From Lentimonas sp. CC4 (lineage in GTDB: Bacteria > Verrucomicrobiota > Verrucomicrobiia > Opitutales > Coraliomargaritaceae): a DNA stretch of 64,000 nt. Of the stretch, positions 47,001 to 55,481 are shown piece by piece; position 1 is the first letter of the stretch; each line of letters opens with the position of its first letter. The notes beneath the pieces are model-generated. The model did not search any database. It saw only the letters and a program-made list of their open reading frames with translations, and was not told the origin of the DNA. Location of the stretch: positions 3,682,001 through 3,746,000 of the forward strand of contig NZ_CACVBO010000001.1 in the NCBI RefSeq assembly GCF_902728235.1, written 5' to 3'. The translations under genes were made by a program, and so were the position numbers.

Positions 47001-47491
47001 TTTGGCGCTTTCATACGTGTCTCGTAGTAACCATACTTAAATAACTTCTTCGTGATAATGCCGCCACCAGTATAATCATAGGTTTTGCCATCCACTTCTG
47101 TCTTCTGCTTTTTCAAGTGAATGCGGAAAAGACCATCCGAAACGGAATTGTTAGCAGGCAGTTGCGTGCTCCACAATTTCGAACCCGTGCGGTAATACCA
47201 TCTGGACTCATCCACAGTATCGCCTTCAAACTCATCTGAAAATGCCAGTGCATAGCGTCCGCTCAAATCAGTGCCAGTATAAGGCTGCAGATCCACATCA
47301 CTGGCAGGATCGATCATTGGAATCGTCGCATCGCTCTGCTGAGCGTCAAACGCAACGTGCCCAACTGAACCCGATGAAGCGACTCCAATTGCTGGAGCTT
47401 GACTGGGTTCATTATCAGCCGTCGCAGATGACATCGGCCAAGCCGCACACGCTGCGACAGTTAGTAAAAGTGATTTTATCATAGTAGTCAT
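44087..47491 (-). CDS. Secreted GH16 glycoside hydrolase - Ig-like - DNRLRE - sulfatase fusion
   Basis: An 1134-residue secreted protein with signal peptide to ~25 (LLLTVAACAAWPMSSATA). Residues ~75-310 are a GH16 domain with the full catalytic signature E191-L-D193-P-V-E196. Residues ~311-400 are an Ig/PKD-like domain (AGQYVLQCSATV). Residues ~405-603 are a DNRLRE-type beta domain (IRGLLSFDLSSLPAGAVID). Residues ~618-1130 are a type I sulfatase of the iduronate-2-sulfatase-like kind: metal Asp628-629, formylglycine site C667-G-P-S-R, and D927-H928 in WSDHGFHLGEMG. It should cut and desulfate a sulfated galactan in one chain. Second gene of the operon after the EF-hand gene (41-base gap). Confidence 0.92.
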   Translation of the reverse strand: MTTMIKSLLLTVAACAAWPMSSATADNEPSQAPAIGVASSGSVGHVAFDAQQSDATIPMIDPASDVDLQPYTGTDLSGRYALAFSDEFEGDTVDESRWYYRTGSKLWSTQLPANNSVSDGLFRIHLKKQKTEVDGKTYDYTGGGIITKKLFKYGYYETRMKAPKGQGWHSSFWMMRDKVLSDIPLDGVHIELDPVETDSSDPYHYQIDAHRWRPDEHRKFGTKQITTKRPLTEWNVYGMEFTPTELRYYFNGKLMRATDATQFPHCDVNVWLSCLAGKIGKKTTGVDDSTLPNQTQYDYYRFFEKVPHATVEIAAPGIEGGLFLPNTDAVLPLEAKLSLSDEGLSPVVQWAKVSGPGKVLIQNAKATSTKVKFTEAGQYVLQCSATVGSAVNRATVRVSVDAPVIHVLSDRLNGIDHPASYIREERAADNNGGDNDVIIGCFRGNRIRGLLSFDLSSLPAGAVIDSVDLSLYNDSGFGKVTGVDLHQLKGSFVEGYGDGFRIPAVGSGASWNSRTGSEDWNTPGGDFYPEVLTTMPGFDCSEEGYRSFPSSDALVTSAQQAQLSGEPLNLLLKAMPETGNRMCRFSADQSTADQRPVLQLTYSMKPVVAADSSSVKKKKPNILFIAVDDLRPELGCYGSEVAVTPNMDRLASEGLLFERAYCQQAICGPSRASIMTGARPDTTGITHNYVKIRELNPDILTLPQQFGANGYDTVFCGKIYHHGDMDPQSWNREPSFDKLPTGVAPSKDGFALEANQKIKAASRKGMFAKYGEVAKYGLAMGPAYECADVPDNTYIDGYHTDLAIETLKEMVQEGDKPFFLGFGMNKPHLNWVAPKKYWDLYDHDAIPLAAQPEGPEGGAMVGLHPSFELRVRDGIPKSGAIDDEMARTLKHSYLACVSYVDAQIGRMIDALNESGVRDNTIIILWSDHGFHLGEMGIWCKATNYELATRVPLMIWTPELSAASQGQRTDALVELLDIYPTLCDLAGLELPEHLEGTSFKPLLEDPTQAWKAAAFSQFPSPALREWGGFPIRPAMRETYFGPLLMEVEDEIKAQMGETWDRELFENHLMGYAMRTDRYRFIAWKDTQDLGADPVFVELYDHEIDPTETKNVADDNPQLVAQLLQQLNHNLIGSTK

Positions 47492-47532
47492 GCCTGGCAG
47501 ATGATCCTTTAGGTCTAAGAGACAACCCAGTC

Positions 47533-48006
47533 CTACTTTTTACTATCCCAGTAGGCTTTCTTCTCCTTGCCAGTGGCGAGGCCATCTTTGTTCGCGTCGA
47601 TCGCATCAAAAATCGCACCGACCTTTGATTCAGAATACTGCCAGCCCTTCTTCTCATACTTAACTTTTTCCTGAGCTAAATACTCTGCCTTGGTTTGGTC
47701 GGCCTTATGAGTCTTTTTCGGAGTCGGCTTAGATGTTGTGGCAGCCGGCTTCGCAGCAACTCTTGCTTTCGCACCCGCTGGGTCTGCCCAGTAAGCCTTC
47801 TTCTCATCACCACTGACGATGCCATTGCCATCGGCATCCATAATCGCAAACTGCTTCTTCAGCTTGGCTTCGTCAAACGGCCAGCCTTTCGCCTCAGCTT
47901 GCTTCTTTTGCGCCGCTAAAAATTGATCCAGAGTTGAGTCGCCTTTTGCTGCGAACGCTGAGGTAGCCACAGTTGCGGCCAAGATGAGTGTGATGTATTT
48001 CTTCAT
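47533..48006 (-). CDS. Secreted EF-hand calcium-binding protein
   Basis: A 157-residue protein with a signal peptide (MKKYITLILAATVATSAFAA). Two EF-hand loops have complete ligand patterns: DADGNGIVSGDE (57-68) and DANKDGLATGKE (137-148), each followed by KKAYW, so the protein is an internal duplication (QAEAKGWPF.../KYEKKGWQY...) around a basic Ala/Pro/Lys linker (~78-104). It probably binds calcium outside the inner membrane. It is the first gene of the operon; family members are common beside sulfatases in this phylum. Its exact role is unknown. Confidence 0.88.
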   Translation of the reverse strand: MKKYITLILAATVATSAFAAKGDSTLDQFLAAQKKQAEAKGWPFDEAKLKKQFAIMDADGNGIVSGDEKKAYWADPAGAKARVAAKPAATTSKPTPKKTHKADQTKAEYLAQEKVKYEKKGWQYSESKVGAIFDAIDANKDGLATGKEKKAYWDSKK

Positions 48007-48093
48007 GGTATTTCTTATTTTTATTGGGGAACTGTATTACGAATGGTGTGACTTGGTTAGTGACAGTGGTGGTAAGTGTTCAATATAGGCGAA

Positions 48094-48109
48094 ATCACGA
48101 AATCGTGAT
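48094..48109. promoter_or_regulatory. Perfect-arm operator upstream of the EF-hand/GH16-sulfatase operon
   Basis: ATCACGA-AA-TCGTGAT lies 88 bases upstream of the EF-hand ATG (minus strand), in a 164-base gene-free gap. The 7-base perfect arms fit a dimeric repressor such as a LacI-family protein. No second copy was found elsewhere in the window. Confidence 0.55.
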
Positions 48110-48170
48110 ATACGTTTTTGCGCAAGTAACGCCATGTTTTGCGTCAGTTGTGTATCAGATACGTTGCCGA

Positions 48171-48986
48171 TCACGGAGTTACACTTTCTTCGGTCGGTAT
48201 CGTAATGCGCACAGGAGCGCTCTGCTCGGATACCTCGTCGGAGACATTCTCAACGGATCGGCTCGTTGCTGGCACCACAAACTCGGTAAACGTAATCCGC
48301 GAAGTGTTACCTCGTTTGTAATGAAATAAAATCAACTTACGGTCTGCCTGACGCATCATAATACGTCTACGGGCAACGACATATGGCTTCTCACCGTCGG
48401 TCGCGGCAATCAACATTTTAAATAATGGATGCCCATCCTTGCCTTTCAGTGTCAGTGTATCGGATTCATGTCGCTCTAGCATGAAGGAATGCTCACCGAT
48501 TTCCCCTTTCACGATGTGATCACTAAAGTTAATCATCTTAACCTGGTTTGCTTTTACAAATTGCGGCCCCACATCTACGACTCTCGAAAAGTAGCGATCT
48601 TTCGACGCTTTAACGATGACGACGATTTTAGTGCCGGGTTTTCCCAGATCAGCAGAAATCATCGGCGTCCGGATCGGTTCTCCCTCAGGTGTAACGCCTG
48701 TTTCTTTAAAGAAGCTAAGCGTGGGAGATCCCTTATAACTGAATGCACGCGACATACTCTGGTTGATCAACGCGATCTGATAGACCTCTCCCTCGGTGTC
48801 GAATTGAAACACTGTATCATCGTGTTCACCCTTGGTAATATCGTAGCTGTTGTAGTCCATCAACAGAACGTGAAAGACGTAGCTGAACTTCTCAGCGGCA
48901 TTCGTCTGAGCAGATAAGCTGCCACCGCAAAACAGACACAGCGCGTAACAGGAGAAACAGAATAGAACGTGCTTATAAACATTCAT
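48171..48986 (-). CDS. Hypothetical secreted protein following the Verru_Chthon-A-like gene
   Basis: A 271-residue protein from the ATG at 48986 (an upstream start would overlap the previous gene). A signal peptide lies at residues 1-27 (VLFCFSCYALCLFCGGSLSA, then Q). The rest is mostly beta: KFSYVFHVLLMDYNSYDITK, SRAFSYKGSPTLSFFKET, GEHSFMLERHESDTLTLKG, RITFTEFVVPATSR. No known family. The gap to the gene upstream is only 25 bases, so it is cotranscribed with the large pilin-like gene and may be its periplasmic partner. No catalytic motif seen. Confidence 0.72.
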   Translation of the reverse strand: MNVYKHVLFCFSCYALCLFCGGSLSAQTNAAEKFSYVFHVLLMDYNSYDITKGEHDDTVFQFDTEGEVYQIALINQSMSRAFSYKGSPTLSFFKETGVTPEGEPIRTPMISADLGKPGTKIVVIVKASKDRYFSRVVDVGPQFVKANQVKMINFSDHIVKGEIGEHSFMLERHESDTLTLKGKDGHPLFKMLIAATDGEKPYVVARRRIMMRQADRKLILFHYKRGNTSRITFTEFVVPATSRSVENVSDEVSEQSAPVRITIPTEESVTP

Positions 48987-49011
48987 GGTAATAACAATGC
49001 GGGACAATAGA

Positions 49012-52000
49012 TTAGATTTCGTCCTTATTAAGGAAACGGAAAGAAACGACTCGAAAGCGTCGGCCAAATTGCAGGTTCACCGCAGAACTGGGCGCATCAA
49101 AACTGGCATCACCTGTCGCACTGCCACTCTCAGCAGAATCCACATACTCAGGAATACGCTGAACCACCATATCACAATATGCTTCAGCCATCGTGCCATC
49201 GGATACCGGGTCTTTGACATTCCCATAGGCTCGAATTGTAAACGTATCACTGCGAGCAGTCAGAGCTGACCCCAGCTTTGACAACAGATCCGATTGCATG
49301 AGTGCACCTGGCAAGCCTTCCGCATAGGGGCGACCATTGATGACATCGAGCGAATCCGCATCCAATGCTCCCGTAGGCCCCGTCAACTCTGGTGTAATTT
49401 GAAAATCGTCCCACAAGCCATCACCATCGCTCTGACGTTGCCATTCCTCGTCCAGGGCTGGCTTGCCATTGACCGCCGACTGATCGATCGCATGTTGAAG
49501 TGGTCCGCAATACGCGAACCGCGGATTGTTGGCGTCTAAGTCAATCGAGCGGTTTATAAACTCTGATAGCGACCGAAATGGTATGCCCTGCTCCGAACGA
49601 CGCGTGCGAATTTCTTTAACAATCTCCTGCGCAAGTGAAGAGATCTGCGCGTCGGTTAATGAGCGATACCCCATAGACATCGAAATATCGTCGTTGCCAT
49701 AGCTGGGAACTTGAGAAGTCGAAGTGACCGCAGGACGGGTAAATCGCGAATAATTATGGAGTAAATCGGCACCCTCGCTCGAATTATCATCCCCCGCAAC
49801 ATTCGGTAGCACCTCGACATCGCGCATAGCTCCCAACACGGCCTCCCATGCCGCTATAGAGGTCGAATTAATATTGAAGCCACCTTCTACGGCCATCTTA
49901 GACGCAGCTCGGCTAGCATTGAGTAATTCCTCATCCGTCGCATCTCCCCAAATCTTCATACGGCTATTGGGAAGGTCTCCAGAGCCAGGCGAGGTATTAT
50001 CCGGCAAGATCGAGGAAAAGAAATATCCGTCCCAGAGCAGATCGTTTAACAAATACGAATAGTCATAATGCGCACCCGCATAGGTCGATGGTGTCTGCCC
50101 ATCGAAGTCAGCATTCGTGATGACTTTGCTGACTTCATCCAGATCCAGATGCACATTCGCAAACGAGTTTCCAATCGCGTAAGCTGGCGTCGTATGGGGC
50201 TGCTGCTTGTTCGCAAACCAACCGATGTCCAACGAATCAGAGATCGCATCCACGTTGATTAGGTTCGCTTGTGATAGCTGACCGATACTCAACGGCGGCT
50301 CGATTGGATATTCATACAAGATAGCCCGACCATCATTGTCGTCAAAAGTCAGTGGACTGTTACTCAAGCCGACGTAGGCTTTCATTTCACTCACCGCTTC
50401 GGCATCATAAATTTTTTCTGCATCAGCAGACCATAGATCGACTGGGCCGACATTAAGCGGATTATAAAGGAACTCGTTGTTCGGATCGAATATCGCAGCA
50501 TGCAAGCCAAAGCTGGGGGAGCGTGGATTGAACTGTGTATAAAGATGCGGACGCCGCGCTTTAGTATTCTCAGTGTTCAACTCAGACTGTGGAAAAGCCA
50601 TCGCAAAGGCATGCCCCCATGTGCGCCCATCAATCGAAGCACTTTCAGAACCGAAGCTCTTATATTCCTTCAGTGCAGTTCGATTGATATGGGAGAATTC
50701 GGTATCAGGCTGCGGCTCATAGGTCTCCGACGAACCGATGACGTCAATGTGTGTATCAAAGCGAAAGCGATTACTATCATCTACAGGGTGATGATACTGC
50801 CCCGTTTTATCAAAGCCTGGCAGCTGAGTCGAGTTAGTGACCTGAAACTGACCATTGCCCCCGAATGTGAAAGAAGCCACGCGTGTTTCCTCAGTATAGC
50901 TGGTCGCATTGTGACGCGGCTTATCTTCGATATCATACAACCCCGCAACCAACTTCCACTGCGGCTGACCTGTGCCCTGATTGAATCGAAAATCTAGACG
51001 ACTCTTATCCGTCAAGGTCAGATCCCGCATCGGCGAGGTATAGAAGCCCCATAATTGTCCTCCGATGAATCCCCCAGGCTTCAAATAATTAGCTTCGTTC
51101 GCTGCCTGATTTGCACGGGTCGCCAACCATGAGTGATGCGGCGCTACAAAATTCAATGCCTCGCCGGGCTGCAGTGTTTTAACCGCATCCGAGGGGCCAA
51201 TCGTAAAGCAGAGAGTCCAGCGACGCTCGTCATTCACTCGAACCATATCACTTGTGCTCAGCAAATCCATGACTTTGGCATTACCATTCGCAGTATCGAT
51301 GATTTGCATCGGTCGACACTCGACCATCAACTGAAGTTCAGGAATCGGCATCTCTCGATCATAAGGATTCCAAAGTGTCGCCACGGGAAAAATCCCCATA
51401 CTGTATTCAAAGAAATCAGCTCGATTCGAATCAATCGTCGGATCCCCCCCGTTCCCGGCTTTCTGCATCGCAAACCCATGCACCTCATACTGAAAGCGCG
51501 TCAGGATCGGCGCGAAGTTCACGCGATCATTGGCGTGTTTCACCGGTGGAAGATCACGCCCCGAATCAACGCAATAGCCGTAATAATCTGCCAACTGCTC
51601 CCACAGCGGACCGCCAGGGTCACCCTCGACAGGATCTCCCCCAGAGGCGGGTAAAAACATCGGCCCAGTCAGACCGTATGTTGCAGGATCCGACAATACA
51701 GTGGATAAGTCCGTCTTGATGCCGCCTTCCTTGGTATTCACCAGCAGTGCATTCGATGTTGTCGTAAAATCATGAAAGTGCGCCTTTAATCCAGCTTCCG
51801 TCACTGACGTGTTTACGAGACCTAAATCGCTAAAAGTCGCAATTCTAGACGATAACGAATTGTTACTTTTCCACAATGAAGGAGTGGCATCAAAGTAGCG
51901 CGTTGGACTACTCGGATCAGTAAAATAATCACTTGATGCCGCTGGATCGAATACTTGAGCCATCGCGCCATTATAGTAACCCACCTCAGTATCGTCGCCA

Positions 52001-52605
52001 TTACTTGCAAAATGAGGATTCCCTGAATTAATCCGAGCCTTCACGCCTTCATCACTCACCCAATAGGCAAACTCTCCGACTTCGTCTGATCCATTTTTGG
52101 ATAGCGTTTCCAAAGGAACAACCACACGTTGCGCTGCAGAGGTGCCTGATGCGGCAGACACCAGCTCAATCGTGTCCACTTCAGCCACCCTCGCATCAGG
52201 ATCGATGCCACTGACTAACCACTGTGAACGCTCGAGGTCGAGCCCCACCACTGCATCATTTGCATCATCTGTCGCGGCCTTACTCGACCACACCCCAGTC
52301 CACATAGTCTGCCCCTCAACCCCCCCCGTCACGGTCAGATCTGCCGTTCCCGCTACAGGCGGATACAGTATTTCAGCACGAGCAGTCACTCGCTGATCGG
52401 GCCCTGCCAATTGCTGCAAACGCCCTAAAGCATGCATCGCAGCCAACTTTGCATTTTGCCGAGCTAACAGCTGCGCACGGCTATTTGCGGCACTACTCGT
52501 CTCCACACGAACCAGCGTGGTGATGCTTAAGAGTAATAACAGAATGAACGCCATCAGGGACAGCGCGATCACAAGGGCAAAGCCACTACATTTTGAATTT
52601 TTCAT
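49012..52605 (-). CDS. Large pilin-like membrane protein, Verru_Chthon cassette protein A-like
   Basis: An 1197-residue protein. The N-terminus MKNSKCSGFALVIALSLMAF with LLLLLSITTLVRVE is a PilX/type-IV-like signal and anchor, followed by SRAQLLARQNAKLAAMHALG, LQQLAG and AEILYPP. This start and the great length resemble Verru_Chthon cassette protein A, known only from Verrucomicrobia and relatives. The remainder is an extracellular domain with conserved-looking pieces such as EFAYWVSDEGVKARIN. The usual cassette partners B, C and D (pseudopilins) are not adjacent here. A 48-base element shared with the GH16 gene at 59104 lies 49 bases upstream. Confidence 0.8.
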   Translation of the reverse strand: MKNSKCSGFALVIALSLMAFILLLLLSITTLVRVETSSAANSRAQLLARQNAKLAAMHALGRLQQLAGPDQRVTARAEILYPPVAGTADLTVTGGVEGQTMWTGVWSSKAATDDANDAVVGLDLERSQWLVSGIDPDARVAEVDTIELVSAASGTSAAQRVVVPLETLSKNGSDEVGEFAYWVSDEGVKARINSGNPHFASNGDDTEVGYYNGAMAQVFDPAASSDYFTDPSSPTRYFDATPSLWKSNNSLSSRIATFSDLGLVNTSVTEAGLKAHFHDFTTTSNALLVNTKEGGIKTDLSTVLSDPATYGLTGPMFLPASGGDPVEGDPGGPLWEQLADYYGYCVDSGRDLPPVKHANDRVNFAPILTRFQYEVHGFAMQKAGNGGDPTIDSNRADFFEYSMGIFPVATLWNPYDREMPIPELQLMVECRPMQIIDTANGNAKVMDLLSTSDMVRVNDERRWTLCFTIGPSDAVKTLQPGEALNFVAPHHSWLATRANQAANEANYLKPGGFIGGQLWGFYTSPMRDLTLTDKSRLDFRFNQGTGQPQWKLVAGLYDIEDKPRHNATSYTEETRVASFTFGGNGQFQVTNSTQLPGFDKTGQYHHPVDDSNRFRFDTHIDVIGSSETYEPQPDTEFSHINRTALKEYKSFGSESASIDGRTWGHAFAMAFPQSELNTENTKARRPHLYTQFNPRSPSFGLHAAIFDPNNEFLYNPLNVGPVDLWSADAEKIYDAEAVSEMKAYVGLSNSPLTFDDNDGRAILYEYPIEPPLSIGQLSQANLINVDAISDSLDIGWFANKQQPHTTPAYAIGNSFANVHLDLDEVSKVITNADFDGQTPSTYAGAHYDYSYLLNDLLWDGYFFSSILPDNTSPGSGDLPNSRMKIWGDATDEELLNASRAASKMAVEGGFNINSTSIAAWEAVLGAMRDVEVLPNVAGDDNSSEGADLLHNYSRFTRPAVTSTSQVPSYGNDDISMSMGYRSLTDAQISSLAQEIVKEIRTRRSEQGIPFRSLSEFINRSIDLDANNPRFAYCGPLQHAIDQSAVNGKPALDEEWQRQSDGDGLWDDFQITPELTGPTGALDADSLDVINGRPYAEGLPGALMQSDLLSKLGSALTARSDTFTIRAYGNVKDPVSDGTMAEAYCDMVVQRIPEYVDSAESGSATGDASFDAPSSAVNLQFGRRFRVVSFRFLNKDEI

Positions 52606-52653
52606 AACTGGGCATAGGGAAAAGAATACTCACAGAATAATACCAATTAGTGA

Positions 52654-52701
52654 GCCTAATGCACAGTGACATTCCTGTCATTTCAACGGCGTATGCTACC
52701 C
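52654..52701 (-). promoter_or_regulatory. 48-bp upstream element shared with the GH16 gene
   Basis: GCCTAAT, then CAGTGACATTCCTGTCATTT, ending ATGCTACCC; identical to 60043-60090 at 42 of 48 positions by hand count, in the same orientation and at a similar distance from the start codon. The core TGACA-TTCC-TGTCA (52667-52680) is an inverted repeat. Likely a common regulator site or promoter. Confidence 0.65.
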
Positions 52702-52750
52702 ATCCGCAACGCGGCAGGCACCTCACTGCACTAAATTTAAAGTAATGCAC

Positions 52751-52785
52751 TTCAGGGGATTAGATTTAATCCATGAGGTGCCCTG
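52751..52785. repeat. 35-bp direct repeat, left copy
   Basis: TTCAGGGGATTAGATTT, then (A)ATCCATGAGGTGCCCTG; the second copy is at 54165-54199 with one difference. The pair frames the two DUF4136 genes. The gap 52606-52898 contains no gene. Confidence 0.85.
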
Positions 52786-52898
52786 ACGACGAGCCTCACA
52801 TGCTCAAAACATACTCGATCGCGCAAAAAACATAGTGGATTCTGCCATAGCTCCGTTGGCATTTGCCTTTCCTGAACAGCAGGTAATTTTCATATCCC

Positions 52899-53447
52899 AT
52901 GAAACCTGCCATTGCCCTGCTACTGCTCCTATCACTTGCCATCTTCTCCGGTTGCACCACGACACCCTTTCAGGTCAAGTCGAACCCTGAATCCGTCGAT
53001 AAAATCAAAGGCTACCAATGCTTTAAAATCGATTCCCGCGAAGCACGTGCCAAATATCAGGACGTATCACTCAGCCCGATCGTCGATAGCCGTATCGCGA
53101 CTGAGCTACGTGATGCGCTCAAGATGCGCGGGTTCACCGACGATTGCGAGAAGCCCGACTTCCTCGTGACCTATGCCACCAAGAAGACGACAGTCACCCG
53201 AATGACTGACATGGGCATGCCCGTCACTCCAGGCAAATACCCATACACCAGCTTCGCCGGAGAGCAGGCCATTGATGTCGAGCAATTCAAACAGGGCACG
53301 TTCATCTTATACATCATCGATGAGCCAACAAAGGAGGTCGTTTGGTGGGCAATTTACCAAGAGCGTGAACGCTGGGAACCTGCAACCGACAAACAGGTGC
53401 GCAAGATTCTCGTTGATATCTTAGCGAAACTTCCGACTGGCAGCTAA
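52899..53447 (+). CDS. DUF4136 lipoprotein (first of a tandem pair)
   Basis: A 182-residue lipoprotein: signal MKPAIALLLLLSLAIFSGC with the lipobox FSGC. The mature part matches DUF4136: YQCFKIDSREARAK, then DSRIATELRDALKMRGFTD, KPDFLVTYATKK, GTFILYIIDEPTKEVVWWA and VRKILVDILAKLP. These small lipoproteins lie in the outer membrane of many bacteria; function unknown. The next gene is a diverged copy 45 bases downstream. Both lie between 35-base direct repeats. Confidence 0.85.
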   Translation: MKPAIALLLLLSLAIFSGCTTTPFQVKSNPESVDKIKGYQCFKIDSREARAKYQDVSLSPIVDSRIATELRDALKMRGFTDDCEKPDFLVTYATKKTTVTRMTDMGMPVTPGKYPYTSFAGEQAIDVEQFKQGTFILYIIDEPTKEVVWWAIYQERERWEPATDKQVRKILVDILAKLPTGS

Positions 53448-53492
53448 TTGCCTCCACCCCCTCACTTTAGTGATCACTCACCATCAAATCTC

Positions 53493-54035
53493 ATGAAGTC
53501 TGCACTCACCTCCCTACTCCTGCTCTCTTTAGTCGCACTCTCTGGCTGCGTGTCGCCTGTCACAGTCGACTACAACACCCACGCCGCACATAAATTCAGC
53601 CGCTATCAATGCTTTGATATCGATACCCGAGAAGAGCGCGCTCAATATCATCAAGTCTCGCTCAACCCATCGACCGATAGTCGCATCCTCTCAGAGATCA
53701 ATGCAGCTTTAAAGGCACGAGGTTTCTCAGACACATGTGCACAACCAGACTTTCGCGTGACCTACTGTGTCACCAACGAAACGATGACTGAGGTAAATAC
53801 CAAAGATACCTCTGGCGCAGGCCGTGGAGTCGCTTACGTATTCCGCGAGAACTTTAGATTCGAAGTCGATAAATACCAAAAAGGCACCTTCCTCCTAAGC
53901 ATTATTGACGAGCAATCCCAAGAGGTTGTTTGGCAGGCCTCTTACTCTAAACGCTGGGATGCAGAACGTCCGACTGACGAGAAGATCCGCGAAATCATCA
54001 CCGAAACCTTGGCACAATTCCCCCCAGAGTTGTAA
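53493..54035 (+). CDS. DUF4136 lipoprotein (second of a tandem pair)
   Basis: A 180-residue lipoprotein from the ATG at 53493; a TTG at 53448 directly after the previous stop would add 15 residues without a signal peptide. Lipobox LSGC (MKSALTSLLLLSLVALSGC). The mature domain follows the same DUF4136 order as its neighbour: YQCFDIDTREERAQYHQVSL, DSRILSEINAALKARGFSD, QPDFRVTYCVTN, GTFLLSIIDEQSQEVVWQA. The pair arose by tandem duplication. Confidence 0.85.
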   Translation: MKSALTSLLLLSLVALSGCVSPVTVDYNTHAAHKFSRYQCFDIDTREERAQYHQVSLNPSTDSRILSEINAALKARGFSDTCAQPDFRVTYCVTNETMTEVNTKDTSGAGRGVAYVFRENFRFEVDKYQKGTFLLSIIDEQSQEVVWQASYSKRWDAERPTDEKIREIITETLAQFPPEL

Positions 54036-54164
54036 GTGCCAAGAGGCTCTAGCAACTCGGAGGATATTGTTAAAGGAGGCACGACTCTAACTTTTCGCCC
54101 TGATCCTGACTCACAAATATATCGTAATGATTTATTTTGTAGTAGACCACTTGGCTGAGTGCAG

Positions 54165-54199
54165 TTCAGGGGATTAGATTTCATCCATGAGGTGCCCTG
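54165..54199. repeat. 35-bp direct repeat, right copy
   Basis: Partner of 52751-52785, 34 of 35 positions equal. The stretch 54036-54308 otherwise shows no gene. Confidence 0.85.
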
Positions 54200-54308
54200 C
54201 GCAACGCAGTCCCTACCCTTTATTTAGATTGATTGAGCACTCTATGCGGCTATCGTTTGATCTTTCTCTTTCCCTGCGACGATCTCTTATAATCATTCAA
54301 AGCTCTGC

Positions 54309-55460
54309 ATGGATACACCTAAAGTAGCGATTCTCGTCGATACCGCCACTGGGTGGGGACGACGTGTGATCCGTGGCGTCCTCGACCACCGACTAGAGCA
54401 CGGCATATGGGACATCACCATTCAGCCCAATGGCCCCAACGATCCCTTTGATTTTGAGAACCTTTCTGAATTCGACGGAGTCATCGCACGCGTCTCAACC
54501 CCTGAGATTTCAAAAACGCTCAAGCAACTCAAGATCCCGACAGTCAATGTTTCCGGTATAAAACTCGAAGGCTGCACCTTTACGCAAATCACCACTGACC
54601 GCTTTGCCTCGGCGAGACTCGCTGAAGCACACTTCCGAGACCGCTCATTCTCCCATTTCGCCTACATCGGACCACTCGGGCTCAAACATGTTCGAGCGCA
54701 AGAACGCGCATTCGAGGAAGCTCTTGAAAAGTCTGGCACCGCTTGCCACGTCTATCACCCAGACCCGAAATCCAAAATCAGTAATCAATGGATACCCAAC
54801 GAAGATCGGCTAATCGCTTGGTTGCAAAGCTTACCCAAACCAGTCGGCATCTACACTTGGGCTTTTGAAATCGGGCGCACCATCGTCAGCGCCTGCCGTA
54901 AGGCCAACATACCAGTGCCACATGATGTCGCCGTGCTCGGTGGCGACTACGACGAACTACTCAGCGATGCCTGCCATCCCGCGCTTTCTGGCATCGTCTG
55001 TCCCGCAGAGCAAATCGGCAAGCGAGCCTCCATCGAATTGGACAAGCAGATGAATGGCAACAAATCCGCAGGCTCCAAAATCTACATTCCAGCAGAAGAT
55101 ATTGAAGAGCGACTCTCCACCGAAACACTCGCCATCGCAGACAAGCAGATCAAGCAGGCACTGACCTATATACGTGCACACGCGTGCGAAGAGATTTCAG
55201 TCGAAGACATTCTAACTGAAGTGCCCATGGCGCGACGTTCGTTAGAGCGCCGCTTCACACAATACATCGGTCGCACACCTGCACTGGAAATCCGTCGCAT
55301 CAGGATCAACCACGTTCGCAAGCTCCTAGCAAAGACGGATATGACGATGCAAGAGATCGCCGAAGCCTGCGGCTATTCAGGCTACAACTATCTAGGCATG
55401 ATCTTCAAAAAAGAGACCGGAATGTCTCCAGGTGCCTATCGAAATCGCGCACGCGGCTAG
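54309..55460 (+). CDS. XylR-like transcription regulator (LacI-type sensor + AraC HTH)
   Basis: A 383-residue cytoplasmic regulator. Residues ~5-265 are a periplasmic-binding-protein-like sugar sensor of the LacI/XylR kind (KVAILVDTATGWGRRVIRGV, TDRFASARLAEAHF, VPHDVAVLGGDYDELLSDAC). Residues ~280-380 are an AraC double HTH (EEISVEDILTEVPMARRSLE, RRFTQYIGRTPALEIRRIRI, MTMQEIAEACGYSGYNYLGM). This is the XylR plan common in Verrucomicrobia polysaccharide loci; the ligand is probably a sugar. Target operators are not known; candidates are the palindrome at 48094 and the 48-base element. Confidence 0.93.
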   Translation: MDTPKVAILVDTATGWGRRVIRGVLDHRLEHGIWDITIQPNGPNDPFDFENLSEFDGVIARVSTPEISKTLKQLKIPTVNVSGIKLEGCTFTQITTDRFASARLAEAHFRDRSFSHFAYIGPLGLKHVRAQERAFEEALEKSGTACHVYHPDPKSKISNQWIPNEDRLIAWLQSLPKPVGIYTWAFEIGRTIVSACRKANIPVPHDVAVLGGDYDELLSDACHPALSGIVCPAEQIGKRASIELDKQMNGNKSAGSKIYIPAEDIEERLSTETLAIADKQIKQALTYIRAHACEEISVEDILTEVPMARRSLERRFTQYIGRTPALEIRRIRINHVRKLLAKTDMTMQEIAEACGYSGYNYLGMIFKKETGMSPGAYRNRARG

Positions 55461-55481
55461 CCTCTAGAACCGACCAACAAG

